NCBI GenBank assembly: GCA_028280445.1 | Contig: JANQLU010000064.1 | Location: forward strand, 1 to 64,000 | DNA length: 64,000 nucleotides | Direction: 5' to 3' | Origin: Pirellulaceae bacterium | GTDB lineage: Bacteria; Planctomycetota; Planctomycetia; Pirellulales; Pirellulaceae | The notes under the pieces: model-generated | What the model was told of the DNA's origin: nothing | Databases searched by the model: none | Seen by the model: the letters and a program-made list of their open reading frames with translations, nothing else | Program-made: the position numbers and the translations under genes | In this document: one piece after another, positions 24,590-32,717 of the stretch | Layout of the letters: every line of letters starts with the position of its first letter | Position numbering within the stretch: position 1 is the stretch's first letter

Positions 24590-25921
24590 ATGAAATATCC
24601 AACTTTATTTTGCGTTTTGCTGGTCCTGTTCGTACCCTCAACGGTTTTTGGCCAGAATGCTGATTCGATTTTTAAATTACGAATCGAAGGTGAGTTTGTT
24701 GGATCAAATGAAGCTTGGTTTCGGTTGATTGATGACAATCTCAAAGCCGAAGCGGGCCTGTTTTCACCGGAGTCAATGCAGAACTTTAATTTGGTTCGCC
24801 AAAAGGTAAATGCGCTAGTGCTCCAGTTCAAACTGGAAGAGCTTCAGGGGAATCACGAAGCGGCGGCTCGACTTGAAAAACAGTGCAACGATCTTTGGGA
24901 TTTGCATGTTCCGCGAATGCTTGATGAACTTGGGACTCAAGGCCAGCTGCATCTGGTGCAAACGCACAACCGAAATGAATTGAAGCACTTCGCAAGACTC
25001 CGCCAACACTCGGATGACCCAACTTTTTTGGCCGATCTTCGCCTACAAAAAAAACTTGGCGTAACCGAAAAGCAATACCGACCAATCCAAAAAAAGTTGT
25101 TTAATGCGCGTCGAGAAATTCTGGAGAAACATCGAAAGGAATTTGATGATTTACGCGACGAACATCTGAGTCGCACAGTTCGAGTGTTGAGCAGTCGGCA
25201 AAAAAAGCACTTCGAGAGACTGATCGGCAAGCCACTGCACTGGGAACGATTGGCAATCGCCAATGAGTCTTTCGCAAAATCCTTCGTGCGACTTGGGAAA
25301 CCAATCAAATACCATCGAGTCTTGTTGCCAAAAAACAATTCATTTGACTCGAAGACGTTGAAGAAATTGAAAGAACCTGAAGATCTTAAGAAAAAGAAAA
25401 TAGAAGTTGTAAGCTATTTTCTTTTCCGCATCCTGGCTTCGAATTTTTTTCGGGGGGAGATGGAGGTCACGAATGAACAAGCTCAAAGGCTCAATCAACT
25501 TCTTGACAAATGGCGAGAATCAGCGGTGATTTCGGACAAGTTTCGAATGCACCGAATGGAAAGCTTGATCAAACTCCAAGCTAAATATTCTGAAAAGCTA
25601 ACAGCGATCATCCTGCCCCACCAGTTGAAATGGCTTAAGACTTGTGAACTTCAGCTTTATGCAGCACGGTTTCGGTTTTCGTTCGGTTTGCTGCATCCCG
25701 CCATTACCAAAGAGCTAGAGATTGAGGCAGATCAACAGAGAGAGCTAAAAAGATTGTCAAACGCATATCAACAATCACTCACGAAGTTAACCAATCGAAT
25801 GGGCAAAAAAATAAGTCAGGCCATGCGCGTGATTTACGCAGGATCTTTCAAGATTCTGACTGAAAAACAAAAAAAGCAATACGAGTTAATCACTGGGATT
25901 TCTGCAAGATCGCCGAATTGA
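24590..25921 (+). CDS. Secreted helical protein, paralogue of the 589-residue neighbour
   Basis: The 443-residue product has a signal peptide (LVLFVPSTVFGQ) and is almost wholly alpha-helical. It contains two loosely repeated units with the pattern L.V/I T..Q...I/L, a long helix, LSSRQKKHFE or LTEKQKKQYE, then G, a pattern seen in many planctomycete secreted helical proteins and somewhat reminiscent of Spy/CpxP-type helices. The segment IILPHQLKWLK is matched by FLLPQQGVFLF in the gene at 26317, and EADQQRELKRL by SSTQQNRLKRV there, so the two look like diverged paralogues. Directly abuts the preceding gene. Function unknown; export to the periplasm is well supported. Confidence 0.75.
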   Translation: MKYPTLFCVLLVLFVPSTVFGQNADSIFKLRIEGEFVGSNEAWFRLIDDNLKAEAGLFSPESMQNFNLVRQKVNALVLQFKLEELQGNHEAAARLEKQCNDLWDLHVPRMLDELGTQGQLHLVQTHNRNELKHFARLRQHSDDPTFLADLRLQKKLGVTEKQYRPIQKKLFNARREILEKHRKEFDDLRDEHLSRTVRVLSSRQKKHFERLIGKPLHWERLAIANESFAKSFVRLGKPIKYHRVLLPKNNSFDSKTLKKLKEPEDLKKKKIEVVSYFLFRILASNFFRGEMEVTNEQAQRLNQLLDKWRESAVISDKFRMHRMESLIKLQAKYSEKLTAIILPHQLKWLKTCELQLYAARFRFSFGLLHPAITKELEIEADQQRELKRLSNAYQQSLTKLTNRMGKKISQAMRVIYAGSFKILTEKQKKQYELITGISARSPN

Positions 25922-26001
25922 CAAGAGATCTTTCGGTTATTGCCTACCGATTCGTAAATGCTTGCTTAAGGAAACAGGCGTTATTTTGACCGGTAAACAG
26001 T

Positions 26002-26313
26002 GTGTCTCACTGGAGCAACAAACTAAAAGGAACTCGATGCTCGTACAAACAAAAATGGTATGCCGCGTTGAATGTTTTAGGTAACCCAGAACAGATCGAT
26101 AGCACTGCAATGGGACAAACCCACCAATATATGAAACGCACAAACTATGACACCACAACTACTGTGCAAGGGGGCGGAGGCTTGGTTGGACTCAGCGCAT
26201 ACGCTGATTTTTATGGCCCTTATACAGTATCGCAAAATTCAATTCGCCATGACGTACAATTAGATGAATCCGAAATTGTAAAAGCAAAGAACTTTAGCTT
26301 CCAAGGGAATTAA
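26002..26313 (+). CDS. Possible small protein in the secreted-protein cluster
   Basis: A 103-codon frame starting at GTG, ending 3 bp before the GTG of the next gene on the same strand. The C-terminal two thirds (YDTTTTVQGGGGLVGLSAYA, then YGPYTVSQNSIRHDV) look protein-like and non-random. The N-terminal part is less convincing, there is no signal peptide and no strong ribosome site, so the start is doubtful; an internal ATG at 26110 is an alternative. It could be a decayed remnant of a larger gene. No family recognised. Confidence 0.4.
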   Translation: MSHWSNKLKGTRCSYKQKWYAALNVLGNPEQIDSTAMGQTHQYMKRTNYDTTTTVQGGGGLVGLSAYADFYGPYTVSQNSIRHDVQLDESEIVKAKNFSFQGN

Positions 26314-26316
26314 TAC

Positions 26317-28086
26317 GTGACAAACCAAAAAATAAGAACGAAGTTGCGTATCTCCATGTTGTCCGTTCTTGGGTGCTTGCTTTTGGCGGTAACTTGCAGC
26401 GGGCAACCAACCGACCAGACAAGGAAATATAGTGATCTGTTGCGACAACAGGGCAGTTTCGATTTGTTGCTCAAAGATTTCGAACTCTCATTGCGTTGGC
26501 TTGCCCAGTATGACAAGAAACTTTCAAAGCATGATCGTCAACTTATTCTTGATAGGGCTGAACAGGTAAAGCGAGAAATACAAAAGATGCCTTTCGTCAT
26601 GAGGCGTGCTGAATTCTCGCAAGTAGTAAATGAGGTTGCTCAACGTAATGGTGAAGATCATAGACTCGTCCATAAGCGACTTTTCAAGCGATTGCAAAAA
26701 TACTACGAACAAAACCGAACTGGAAACATTGATGATCTTCGAGAGCAGTGGCAGTACGTGAAAGCGGCATTGGCGGATTTTGACCAAAACTTGCATGACC
26801 GCAAAGTCATCTTGTCAGCTTTTAGCTGGCGAGTCATTGGTAATAAAGGGTTACCATTTTATTTGGAGCAACCACTTTTTGCTGAAATCTTGCAAATTAA
26901 CAAAGACGATTTAGCCGCATTTGACAGTGCCATTTCAAAAGCAAAAGTAATATATCGAAGTCGGATGACGGCGAAAAAGCGGCAAATGATCAAAAACGTT
27001 CTCAATGAGTTGACTGCGAAGCAACTCAGAAAACTTTCTAGGCGATTGGGCCTTCATTCTGAGAGTATCCCTCTACTCTATGACTCGTCGGATTTGTCAT
27101 CAATGCGTTTTGTCTTAAGTGGAAAACCCAAATCGATTCGTTTTTGTCAGAAGATAAATATTGCCACACATGCGAAGCAATTGAGAATTCGTCTGGAACT
27201 AGTCGATGCAATTGAGGATTGGGACAAAAAGATCTCCGATGATGGTAAGCGCCCTGAGTTGAAAACATTCGATATCAAACACCATGTCACCGAGTCGGCG
27301 ATGTCAAATCGAGTTTCAAAAGAATTGCAAGGCATTTTTGCTCAATCGCCACGGGAGGTGTTTTGGATCAATACACGACTTTTTACTGTTGACAGCAATG
27401 CATTTGCCAACTTAAGTCGTGCGAAAGATACTAAAAAGAGATTCTTGGAAAATATGTATCGAGATCCACAGGCATGGATGAAAGAGTTTTTCAAACGTGG
27501 TGGGGCCGAATTGACTAATGAGCAATACCGCCAATTGCTGATTGTTTCCAATGACGCAACGAAGAAGCTTCTCAAGGCAAAAACTCTAAATGACGTTGTT
27601 GATATTTCGAATCAATGGCATCGTGCAGTCGGCGAATTCCTGCTTCCACAACAGGGCGTTTTCCTATTCCGCGGAGTCATTGCAAGAAATGGACTTGTCT
27701 TTTTTTTGACGCGTTCAGATGTTGCGAAGAGTTTTGGGATTTCATCTACTCAGCAAAACCGGCTGAAGCGAGTCGGTCGCAGTAGCGAAAAGGAACTTGA
27801 GAACTTTGAGAAAAAGTTGCGCCGTGAGTTGTTAGAGTCAATTGTTAACGATTTTCCAAAACGGCGGAGAAATTCTCTGTTCAAAGTTCTTGATGTATCA
27901 AAACAGGAGTTTATTGAAATTCTGCTCAATGAAAAAAGTTTTTTCAAAGTTTTATCTAAACGAACAGATCCTTGGAGAGGCTACGAGAGCAGAAAGGGTT
28001 GGAATGACATTGCGACTGGTGGTAGAGGAAGCATAGACCAAGTTCAGAGGAAAAAAACGGTGCGTGCGATCCTTGGAATCGAATAG
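26317..28086 (+). CDS. Secreted helical protein of unknown function
   Basis: The 589-residue product starts at GTG and has a signal peptide (LGCLLLAVTCSGQ). It is rich in charged helices and has at least two units resembling those of the 443-residue protein at 24590: MTAKKRQMIKNVLNELTAKQ and later GISSTQQNRLKRVGR. No Cys-rich, catalytic or membrane motif is seen after the signal. It closes a same-strand cluster of four genes (24056-28086). AT-rich relative to flanking genes and with many Lys/Asn codons, which may point to a faster-evolving or transferred island. Function unknown. Confidence 0.75.
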   Translation: MTNQKIRTKLRISMLSVLGCLLLAVTCSGQPTDQTRKYSDLLRQQGSFDLLLKDFELSLRWLAQYDKKLSKHDRQLILDRAEQVKREIQKMPFVMRRAEFSQVVNEVAQRNGEDHRLVHKRLFKRLQKYYEQNRTGNIDDLREQWQYVKAALADFDQNLHDRKVILSAFSWRVIGNKGLPFYLEQPLFAEILQINKDDLAAFDSAISKAKVIYRSRMTAKKRQMIKNVLNELTAKQLRKLSRRLGLHSESIPLLYDSSDLSSMRFVLSGKPKSIRFCQKINIATHAKQLRIRLELVDAIEDWDKKISDDGKRPELKTFDIKHHVTESAMSNRVSKELQGIFAQSPREVFWINTRLFTVDSNAFANLSRAKDTKKRFLENMYRDPQAWMKEFFKRGGAELTNEQYRQLLIVSNDATKKLLKAKTLNDVVDISNQWHRAVGEFLLPQQGVFLFRGVIARNGLVFFLTRSDVAKSFGISSTQQNRLKRVGRSSEKELENFEKKLRRELLESIVNDFPKRRRNSLFKVLDVSKQEFIEILLNEKSFFKVLSKRTDPWRGYESRKGWNDIATGGRGSIDQVQRKKTVRAILGIE

Positions 28087-28119
28087 TGCGACGACAAAAG
28101 GGGCACGCTCAGAGTTTTT

Positions 28120-28146
28120 ATTGCCGGCGGCAAACGCACCGGCAAT
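28120..28146. terminator. Hairpin between convergent genes
   Basis: ATTGCCGG (28120-28127) pairs with CCGGCAAT (28139-28146). It lies between the stops of the converging 26317 and FtsK genes. No clean T-run follows on the plus strand; on the minus strand it is followed by TAAAAAC only, so the terminator role is tentative. Confidence 0.35.
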
Positions 28147-28225
28147 CTCAGCCCCGAAGATGCATGAGCTGAGAAAATAACAACGGTCTAACGGACAGCG
28201 ACCGTTGCTGCGGTTTGCAAACGAA

Positions 28226-31200
28226 CTATTCGACTTCATCTTCCTCAACTTCGACGTACTCGTATTCATATTCGTACTCATCGTCGTCCTCGGGTTCCTC
28301 GCCCTCTTCGACTTCGATGTACTCGTACTCGACGTCTTTGTCATCCTCTTCTTCGTGCTCATCGTTGTCTTCGAGTTCAGCGACGGTCTGATCATCTTCG
28401 TCGACATACTCGTATTCTTCTTCGTCGTCCTCTGCTTTGTCGTCTTCTGCTTCTTCGTCCTCGTATTCGTCCTCTTCCGCTTCATCGTCGACGTATTCAT
28501 ATTCTTCGTCATCTTCGTCGACGTATTCGTATTCCATGTCGGCTTCATCATCAGTTGCGGGCGCGATCGAACCGGCGACGGGTTCTTCGATTAAATCTTC
28601 ATCTTCGTCGTCTTCGTCAGCTTCGGCCAAAATTTCTTCCAACGCGGCTTGCGCGGTCGATGTGGTGGTTGGAATGGATTTGGGTGCGGATTTGCCTGGT
28701 GCGACTGCTTGAGGCGCGTTTTGAGGTTTGACGTAACCGATATCGACTGGAGACGATTCCGACTCGGTTTCCGTACTACCGCCGGCCAAGAAGGCTTCCC
28801 ATTGTGACATGGTCATCAAAATTTCACGACTCTTGCTACCGTTGTAAGGTCCGACGACGCCGTCTTCTTCCATAAAGTCGATCAGACGAGCGGCGCGGCC
28901 GTAGCCAATGCCGAGGCAGCGTTGGAGTAACGAAACACTTCCGCGGTTTTCACTGATCACCGTTTCGACCGCCTGGTGATACAGGTCGTCGTGTTTGCGT
29001 TCGGCACCCGGTCCAGATGCATCGCCTTCTTTGTCCGATACTTTGATGTTGACCAACTCGTTGACGAAATTTTGCTCGCCGGTCGAGCAAGCTTCGGTCA
29101 CTTTTTCGATTTCGTCGTCACTCAAATAGGTTCCTTGGCCGCGCATCAACGTGCTGGTGCCAGGGCCGAGGAACAGCATATCGCCATTGCCGAGCAGTTT
29201 GTCGGCACCCATGGCATCCAATACCACGCGGCTATCGGTCCGGCTGGCGACTTGGAAAGCGATGCGGGCGGGCAAGTTCGATTTGATCAAACCGGTGATC
29301 ACATCGACCGTCGGTTTTTGGGTTGCCAGGATCAAGTGAATGCCGACCGCACGACTTTTTTGCGCCAATCGAATGATGTGCTGTTCGACTTCTTTGCCCG
29401 CAGTCATCATCAGGTCAGCCATTTCGTCGGCGATGATCACAATAAATGGCAAATTGGTCGGGATGTCCAGACGCTCCTCGGGAGTATGGATATCGAGGCG
29501 TCGGTAGATTTCGTCGGCCCCCAGTTGATTAAAGCTGGTTACGTGGCGAACGCCAACCTTGGCTAACAGCTTATAGCGTTCTTCCATTTTGTTGACAGCC
29601 CATTCCAAAATGGCTTCAGCTTTTCGCATGTCGGTAACCACCGGATGCATCAAGTGCGGTAAACGACCGTAGCCGCTCAGTTCGACCATTTTGGGATCGA
29701 TCATCAGCATGCGTACTTCATCCGGTCGTCGAGTCATTAATATCGACGAGATAATGGCATTCAAGCAAACACTTTTACCGGTTCCCGTTCGCCCGGCAAT
29801 CAGCAAGTGAGGCAGTGCCGCGAGGTCACAGACCAGCGGATCGCCGACCACATCCTGTCCCATGAAAATTGGAATTTTCATACGACGAGTTTTTTCTTTG
29901 GATTGTTCCATAACGTCGCGCAGGCGAACGATTTGGCGAGTGTTATTGGGGACTTCGATCCCGACCGTGTTTTTGCCCGGGATGGGTGCGACAATCCGCA
30001 CACTGGGTACGCGCAAAGCGATCGCCAAATCATCGGCCAATCCAGTAATTTTCGAAAGTCGCAATCCGGCTTCGAGACTGATTTCATATTGCGCGATGAC
30101 TGGCCCGGTTTCGATTTCGGTCACTTTGACCTTGAACCCGAATTCGGCAAATGTTCGTTCCAGGATTTGCGCGTTGCGCATCGCATCTTTTCGTTGATCG
30201 TCGAAGCTGACGTCATCGCTTTGCAACAACATATCGATCGCAGGCAATTCATAGTCGGTTTCGTCATCGACGCGCGCGGCCTGATCCAGTTTCATCATCA
30301 CCTTGTCGCGCTCGGAAGGTTGAGGTTCCGGTTTCGGTTTGCGGATTTTGAAATGCGGACCGCGCAACAAGCCTTTTTTCTTGGGAGGTTCGTCAACAGG
30401 CTCTTCATCAACTGGCTCCTCGATCGCAGCCGGTTTCGCTTTCAAAGATGAAATGGCTTTTTTGGCTGCTGTTTTTACAACAACCGGCAGTGTCGCTGGT
30501 TCATCTTCGAAATCTTCGTAGTCCTCGTCGGATTCTTCGTCGTAATATTCTGCGTCATCTTCGTCATACTCGTCTTCGTCGAGTTCATCCTCGTCGTATT
30601 CGTATTCTTCGTCTTCATCCTGGTCGACGACGCGATCTTCGACGGCTGTTTTACCGCCCACGCGAATTTTGATTGTGTGGTTTTCTTCTTCATATTCATC
30701 GTCGTCGTCCGACTCAATGTCGAGATCCGAAATGCGTTCACGACGGGTTGCCCGTTTTTCTTGTCGTCGTTTGTAGCCGACAGCTGCTGCTCCAAAGATT
30801 CCTGCCAATAGCCAATGTCCGACACGCAGCGCGAGGTAATCAGTCCAAAGCAACAGACCGACGATCAAAACGCCGGTCGCAATCAAGATCGAGCCAAAGA
30901 ACGCGAATTGAGATTTCAGCATGCCGACGCCGAGCAAGCCGAGATAACCTCCGGAACCTGTGACTGGCCCCGGTGTCAGATCGCTCAACGTCAAGCTAGT
31001 CAAACAAGTGACTCCAACCAGTGACAATGCCCAGCCAATGGTTCGAATCCACGGTGACAATGTATGTTCGGTACGTACAAGTGCGACAGCCAACGTCACT
31101 AGGCCAACCAGCAGGTAATAGGCTCCAAATCCCAGGTTGGCGAACAACAGATCTGCGGTAGTCGCTCCGATGGTGCCACAAGCGTTGGCGGGCGTTTCAT

Positions 31201-31384
31201 TCAGAGGAAAGACCAGTGCGCTGGGTTGATAATAATCGTCCAACGGAGGAGCCAACGGCGCCGTCGGATCGGCTGGATCATAAGTGAATAATGAGACCGT
31301 GAGAAAAATGATCAGCGCGACAAGACCAACGAGTGAGATGTCGCCACGGAGGCTTCGATTATCGAACATGATGGACGCAACCAA
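28226..31384 (-). CDS. ftsK: FtsK/SpoIIIE DNA translocase with acidic extensions
   Basis: The 1052-residue protein has four N-terminal membrane helices (about 15-200), an acidic linker (about 220-310), the FtsK alpha/beta motor (about 380-780: Walker A AGRTGTGKSVCLNAI, Walker B IVIIADEMADLMM) and a gamma winged-helix DNA-reading domain (VSLLQRCLGIGYGRAARLID). FtsK pumps chromosome dimers towards dif during division. Unusual here is a tail of about 190 residues after gamma made mostly of E, D, Y and V (EYEYVDEDDEEYEYV repeats), plus a second acidic run in the linker. Most FtsK proteins end at gamma, so the tail is an addition. An alternative start at Met 6 (MFDNRS) is possible. Lone gene on this strand. 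Confidence 0.95.
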   Translation of the reverse strand: MVASIMFDNRSLRGDISLVGLVALIIFLTVSLFTYDPADPTAPLAPPLDDYYQPSALVFPLNETPANACGTIGATTADLLFANLGFGAYYLLVGLVTLAVALVRTEHTLSPWIRTIGWALSLVGVTCLTSLTLSDLTPGPVTGSGGYLGLLGVGMLKSQFAFFGSILIATGVLIVGLLLWTDYLALRVGHWLLAGIFGAAAVGYKRRQEKRATRRERISDLDIESDDDDEYEEENHTIKIRVGGKTAVEDRVVDQDEDEEYEYDEDELDEDEYDEDDAEYYDEESDEDYEDFEDEPATLPVVVKTAAKKAISSLKAKPAAIEEPVDEEPVDEPPKKKGLLRGPHFKIRKPKPEPQPSERDKVMMKLDQAARVDDETDYELPAIDMLLQSDDVSFDDQRKDAMRNAQILERTFAEFGFKVKVTEIETGPVIAQYEISLEAGLRLSKITGLADDLAIALRVPSVRIVAPIPGKNTVGIEVPNNTRQIVRLRDVMEQSKEKTRRMKIPIFMGQDVVGDPLVCDLAALPHLLIAGRTGTGKSVCLNAIISSILMTRRPDEVRMLMIDPKMVELSGYGRLPHLMHPVVTDMRKAEAILEWAVNKMEERYKLLAKVGVRHVTSFNQLGADEIYRRLDIHTPEERLDIPTNLPFIVIIADEMADLMMTAGKEVEQHIIRLAQKSRAVGIHLILATQKPTVDVITGLIKSNLPARIAFQVASRTDSRVVLDAMGADKLLGNGDMLFLGPGTSTLMRGQGTYLSDDEIEKVTEACSTGEQNFVNELVNIKVSDKEGDASGPGAERKHDDLYHQAVETVISENRGSVSLLQRCLGIGYGRAARLIDFMEEDGVVGPYNGSKSREILMTMSQWEAFLAGGSTETESESSPVDIGYVKPQNAPQAVAPGKSAPKSIPTTTSTAQAALEEILAEADEDDEDEDLIEEPVAGSIAPATDDEADMEYEYVDEDDEEYEYVDDEAEEDEYEDEEAEDDKAEDDEEEYEYVDEDDQTVAELEDNDEHEEEDDKDVEYEYIEVEEGEEPEDDDEYEYEYEYVEVEEDEVE

Positions 31385-31683
31385 CAGTGTCGCCCGACGA
31401 TTATTCCCGACGTCGGATTGCGGTGGGCGCGTCCATGCCCAAAACGTCTCCTATCAGATGTTCAAAGCGGTTATCGGCCAGACGTCGACAGGAGCGATAA
31501 TTTTTTGGCGGGGTTCGCTAGGTTTTGCCAGGAGTCGCTAACAGGAATTTCTGTTGAGTTTGAAAAAATCGTCACGATGCGAAAAAAACGTTGTCGAAAG
31601 GCCTCGCGCGCAACAACATGTTGACGGTTTTGCTGGTTATACTAGCGGTATGAATTGGGATGTTCGAGAACTGGGGGCCCAAG

Positions 31684-32541
31684 ATGACGATTGAATTTCG
31701 CTGCCAAAATTGCCAGTCACTCTATAAAGTCAAAGAAGAGCACGGTGGAAAACGAACGAAGTGTAAAAAATGTGAAGTCGTCATGGAAATTCCGGTTGCC
31801 GCGCCGTCCAAGGAATTGCCCAAAGAAAAGACAGATGGCGGAAGCGCTGTCTATCGATACGAGGAGCGAACTTCTGATTTCGAGATGGCGATCGGTAACG
31901 AAGAAAATATCGAGATCATCAGTAAACATATTGAGCGATACATTGGACCGATCGAAGCCGTGTTCCATGAAATCGTTTCTGATCTGGTTCACATCGACGT
32001 GCATTTTGTCAAACCTAGCCAGGAGCGCCCCTTTCATACGTTAATTACCAGTGGCATGAGTGATCGCCCAATGGCTCCTCCGCCCGACTGTCGTGAATAT
32101 GCCTTCGCCGAATTGATGATTTGTTTGCCACCCGAATGGCCGATTTCTGACGAAGCGTTTAACAATCCCAACAACTACTGGCCCGTCGAATGGCTGAAAC
32201 GGATGGCGCGTTTTCCTCACGAGTATCAGACGTGGTTGTTCGAAGGCCATACGGTTCCCAACGGCGACCCGGCAGAACCGTTTGCCAGAAATACGAAATT
32301 CTGTGGTTGGTTGTTGTTTCCACCGGCATTGGCACCCGAAGAGTTTCATGAACTCAAAGTCAGTCCTGAAAAGACCATTTATTTCTTTTCATTATTCCCG
32401 CTGTATGAAAGCGAAATGAATCTGAAACTCAAAAAGGGTACGGAAGAATTGATCAATCGCATGGCGGACAATGATGTTTGCGAATTGATCGAATTGGGGC
32501 GCAAAAACGTTGCCAAAAAAGGCCTTTGGCCGTTCGGTTAA
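31684..32541 (+). CDS. Zinc-ribbon protein with Suppressor-of-fused (SUFU) domain
   Basis: Start placed at ATG 31684 so that the protein begins MTIEFRCQNCQ; an upstream frame adds eight residues. The first 40 residues form a zinc ribbon (FRCQNC, then KRTKCKKC, four Cys) of the MJ0042 type common in planctomycetes. The rest (about 70-285) is a SUFU-type domain with HTLITSGMSDRPM, AELMICLPPEWP and WLLFPPALAPEEF. Bacterial SUFU domains have been linked to immunity against polymorphic toxins, but no toxin gene is seen beside it. Soluble cytoplasmic protein. Isolated gene between divergent FtsK and convergent histidine kinase. Confidence 0.85.
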   Translation: MTIEFRCQNCQSLYKVKEEHGGKRTKCKKCEVVMEIPVAAPSKELPKEKTDGGSAVYRYEERTSDFEMAIGNEENIEIISKHIERYIGPIEAVFHEIVSDLVHIDVHFVKPSQERPFHTLITSGMSDRPMAPPPDCREYAFAELMICLPPEWPISDEAFNNPNNYWPVEWLKRMARFPHEYQTWLFEGHTVPNGDPAEPFARNTKFCGWLLFPPALAPEEFHELKVSPEKTIYFFSLFPLYESEMNLKLKKGTEELINRMADNDVCELIELGRKNVAKKGLWPFG

Positions 32542-32568
32542 TGGGTTGACGCGAGTGCTGAGGTTTTT

Positions 32569-32684
32569 CGGGAGGGCGAGGCTCCTGCCGAGCCTGATTT
32601 TTGTGAACGTGTTCCTGTGAGCGGTAAGGCGCTATCCGCCGGTACGAAGCGCAACGAACCGGCGGCTAGCGCCTTGCCGCTCAC
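32569..32684. repeat. Two adjacent palindromes
   Basis: A GAGGCTCCTGCCGAGCC arm (32569-32594) followed by the GCTAGC-type inverted repeat (arms at about 32617-32643 and 32658-32684, two mismatches: GGTAAGG and GCTATCC). They sit between the converging SUFU and histidine kinase genes and could end both transcripts. Confidence 0.7.
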
Positions 32685-32717
32685 GGGTGGCTTTCGCCTT
32701 CTCAGATTCGCGCATGA

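Noticed and set aside
28226..28560. Repeated TCGTATTCATATTCG-type DNA as a possible satellite or CRISPR-like array
   Set aside because: Units vary in length and follow the reading frame of the FtsK acidic tail; there are no spacers.
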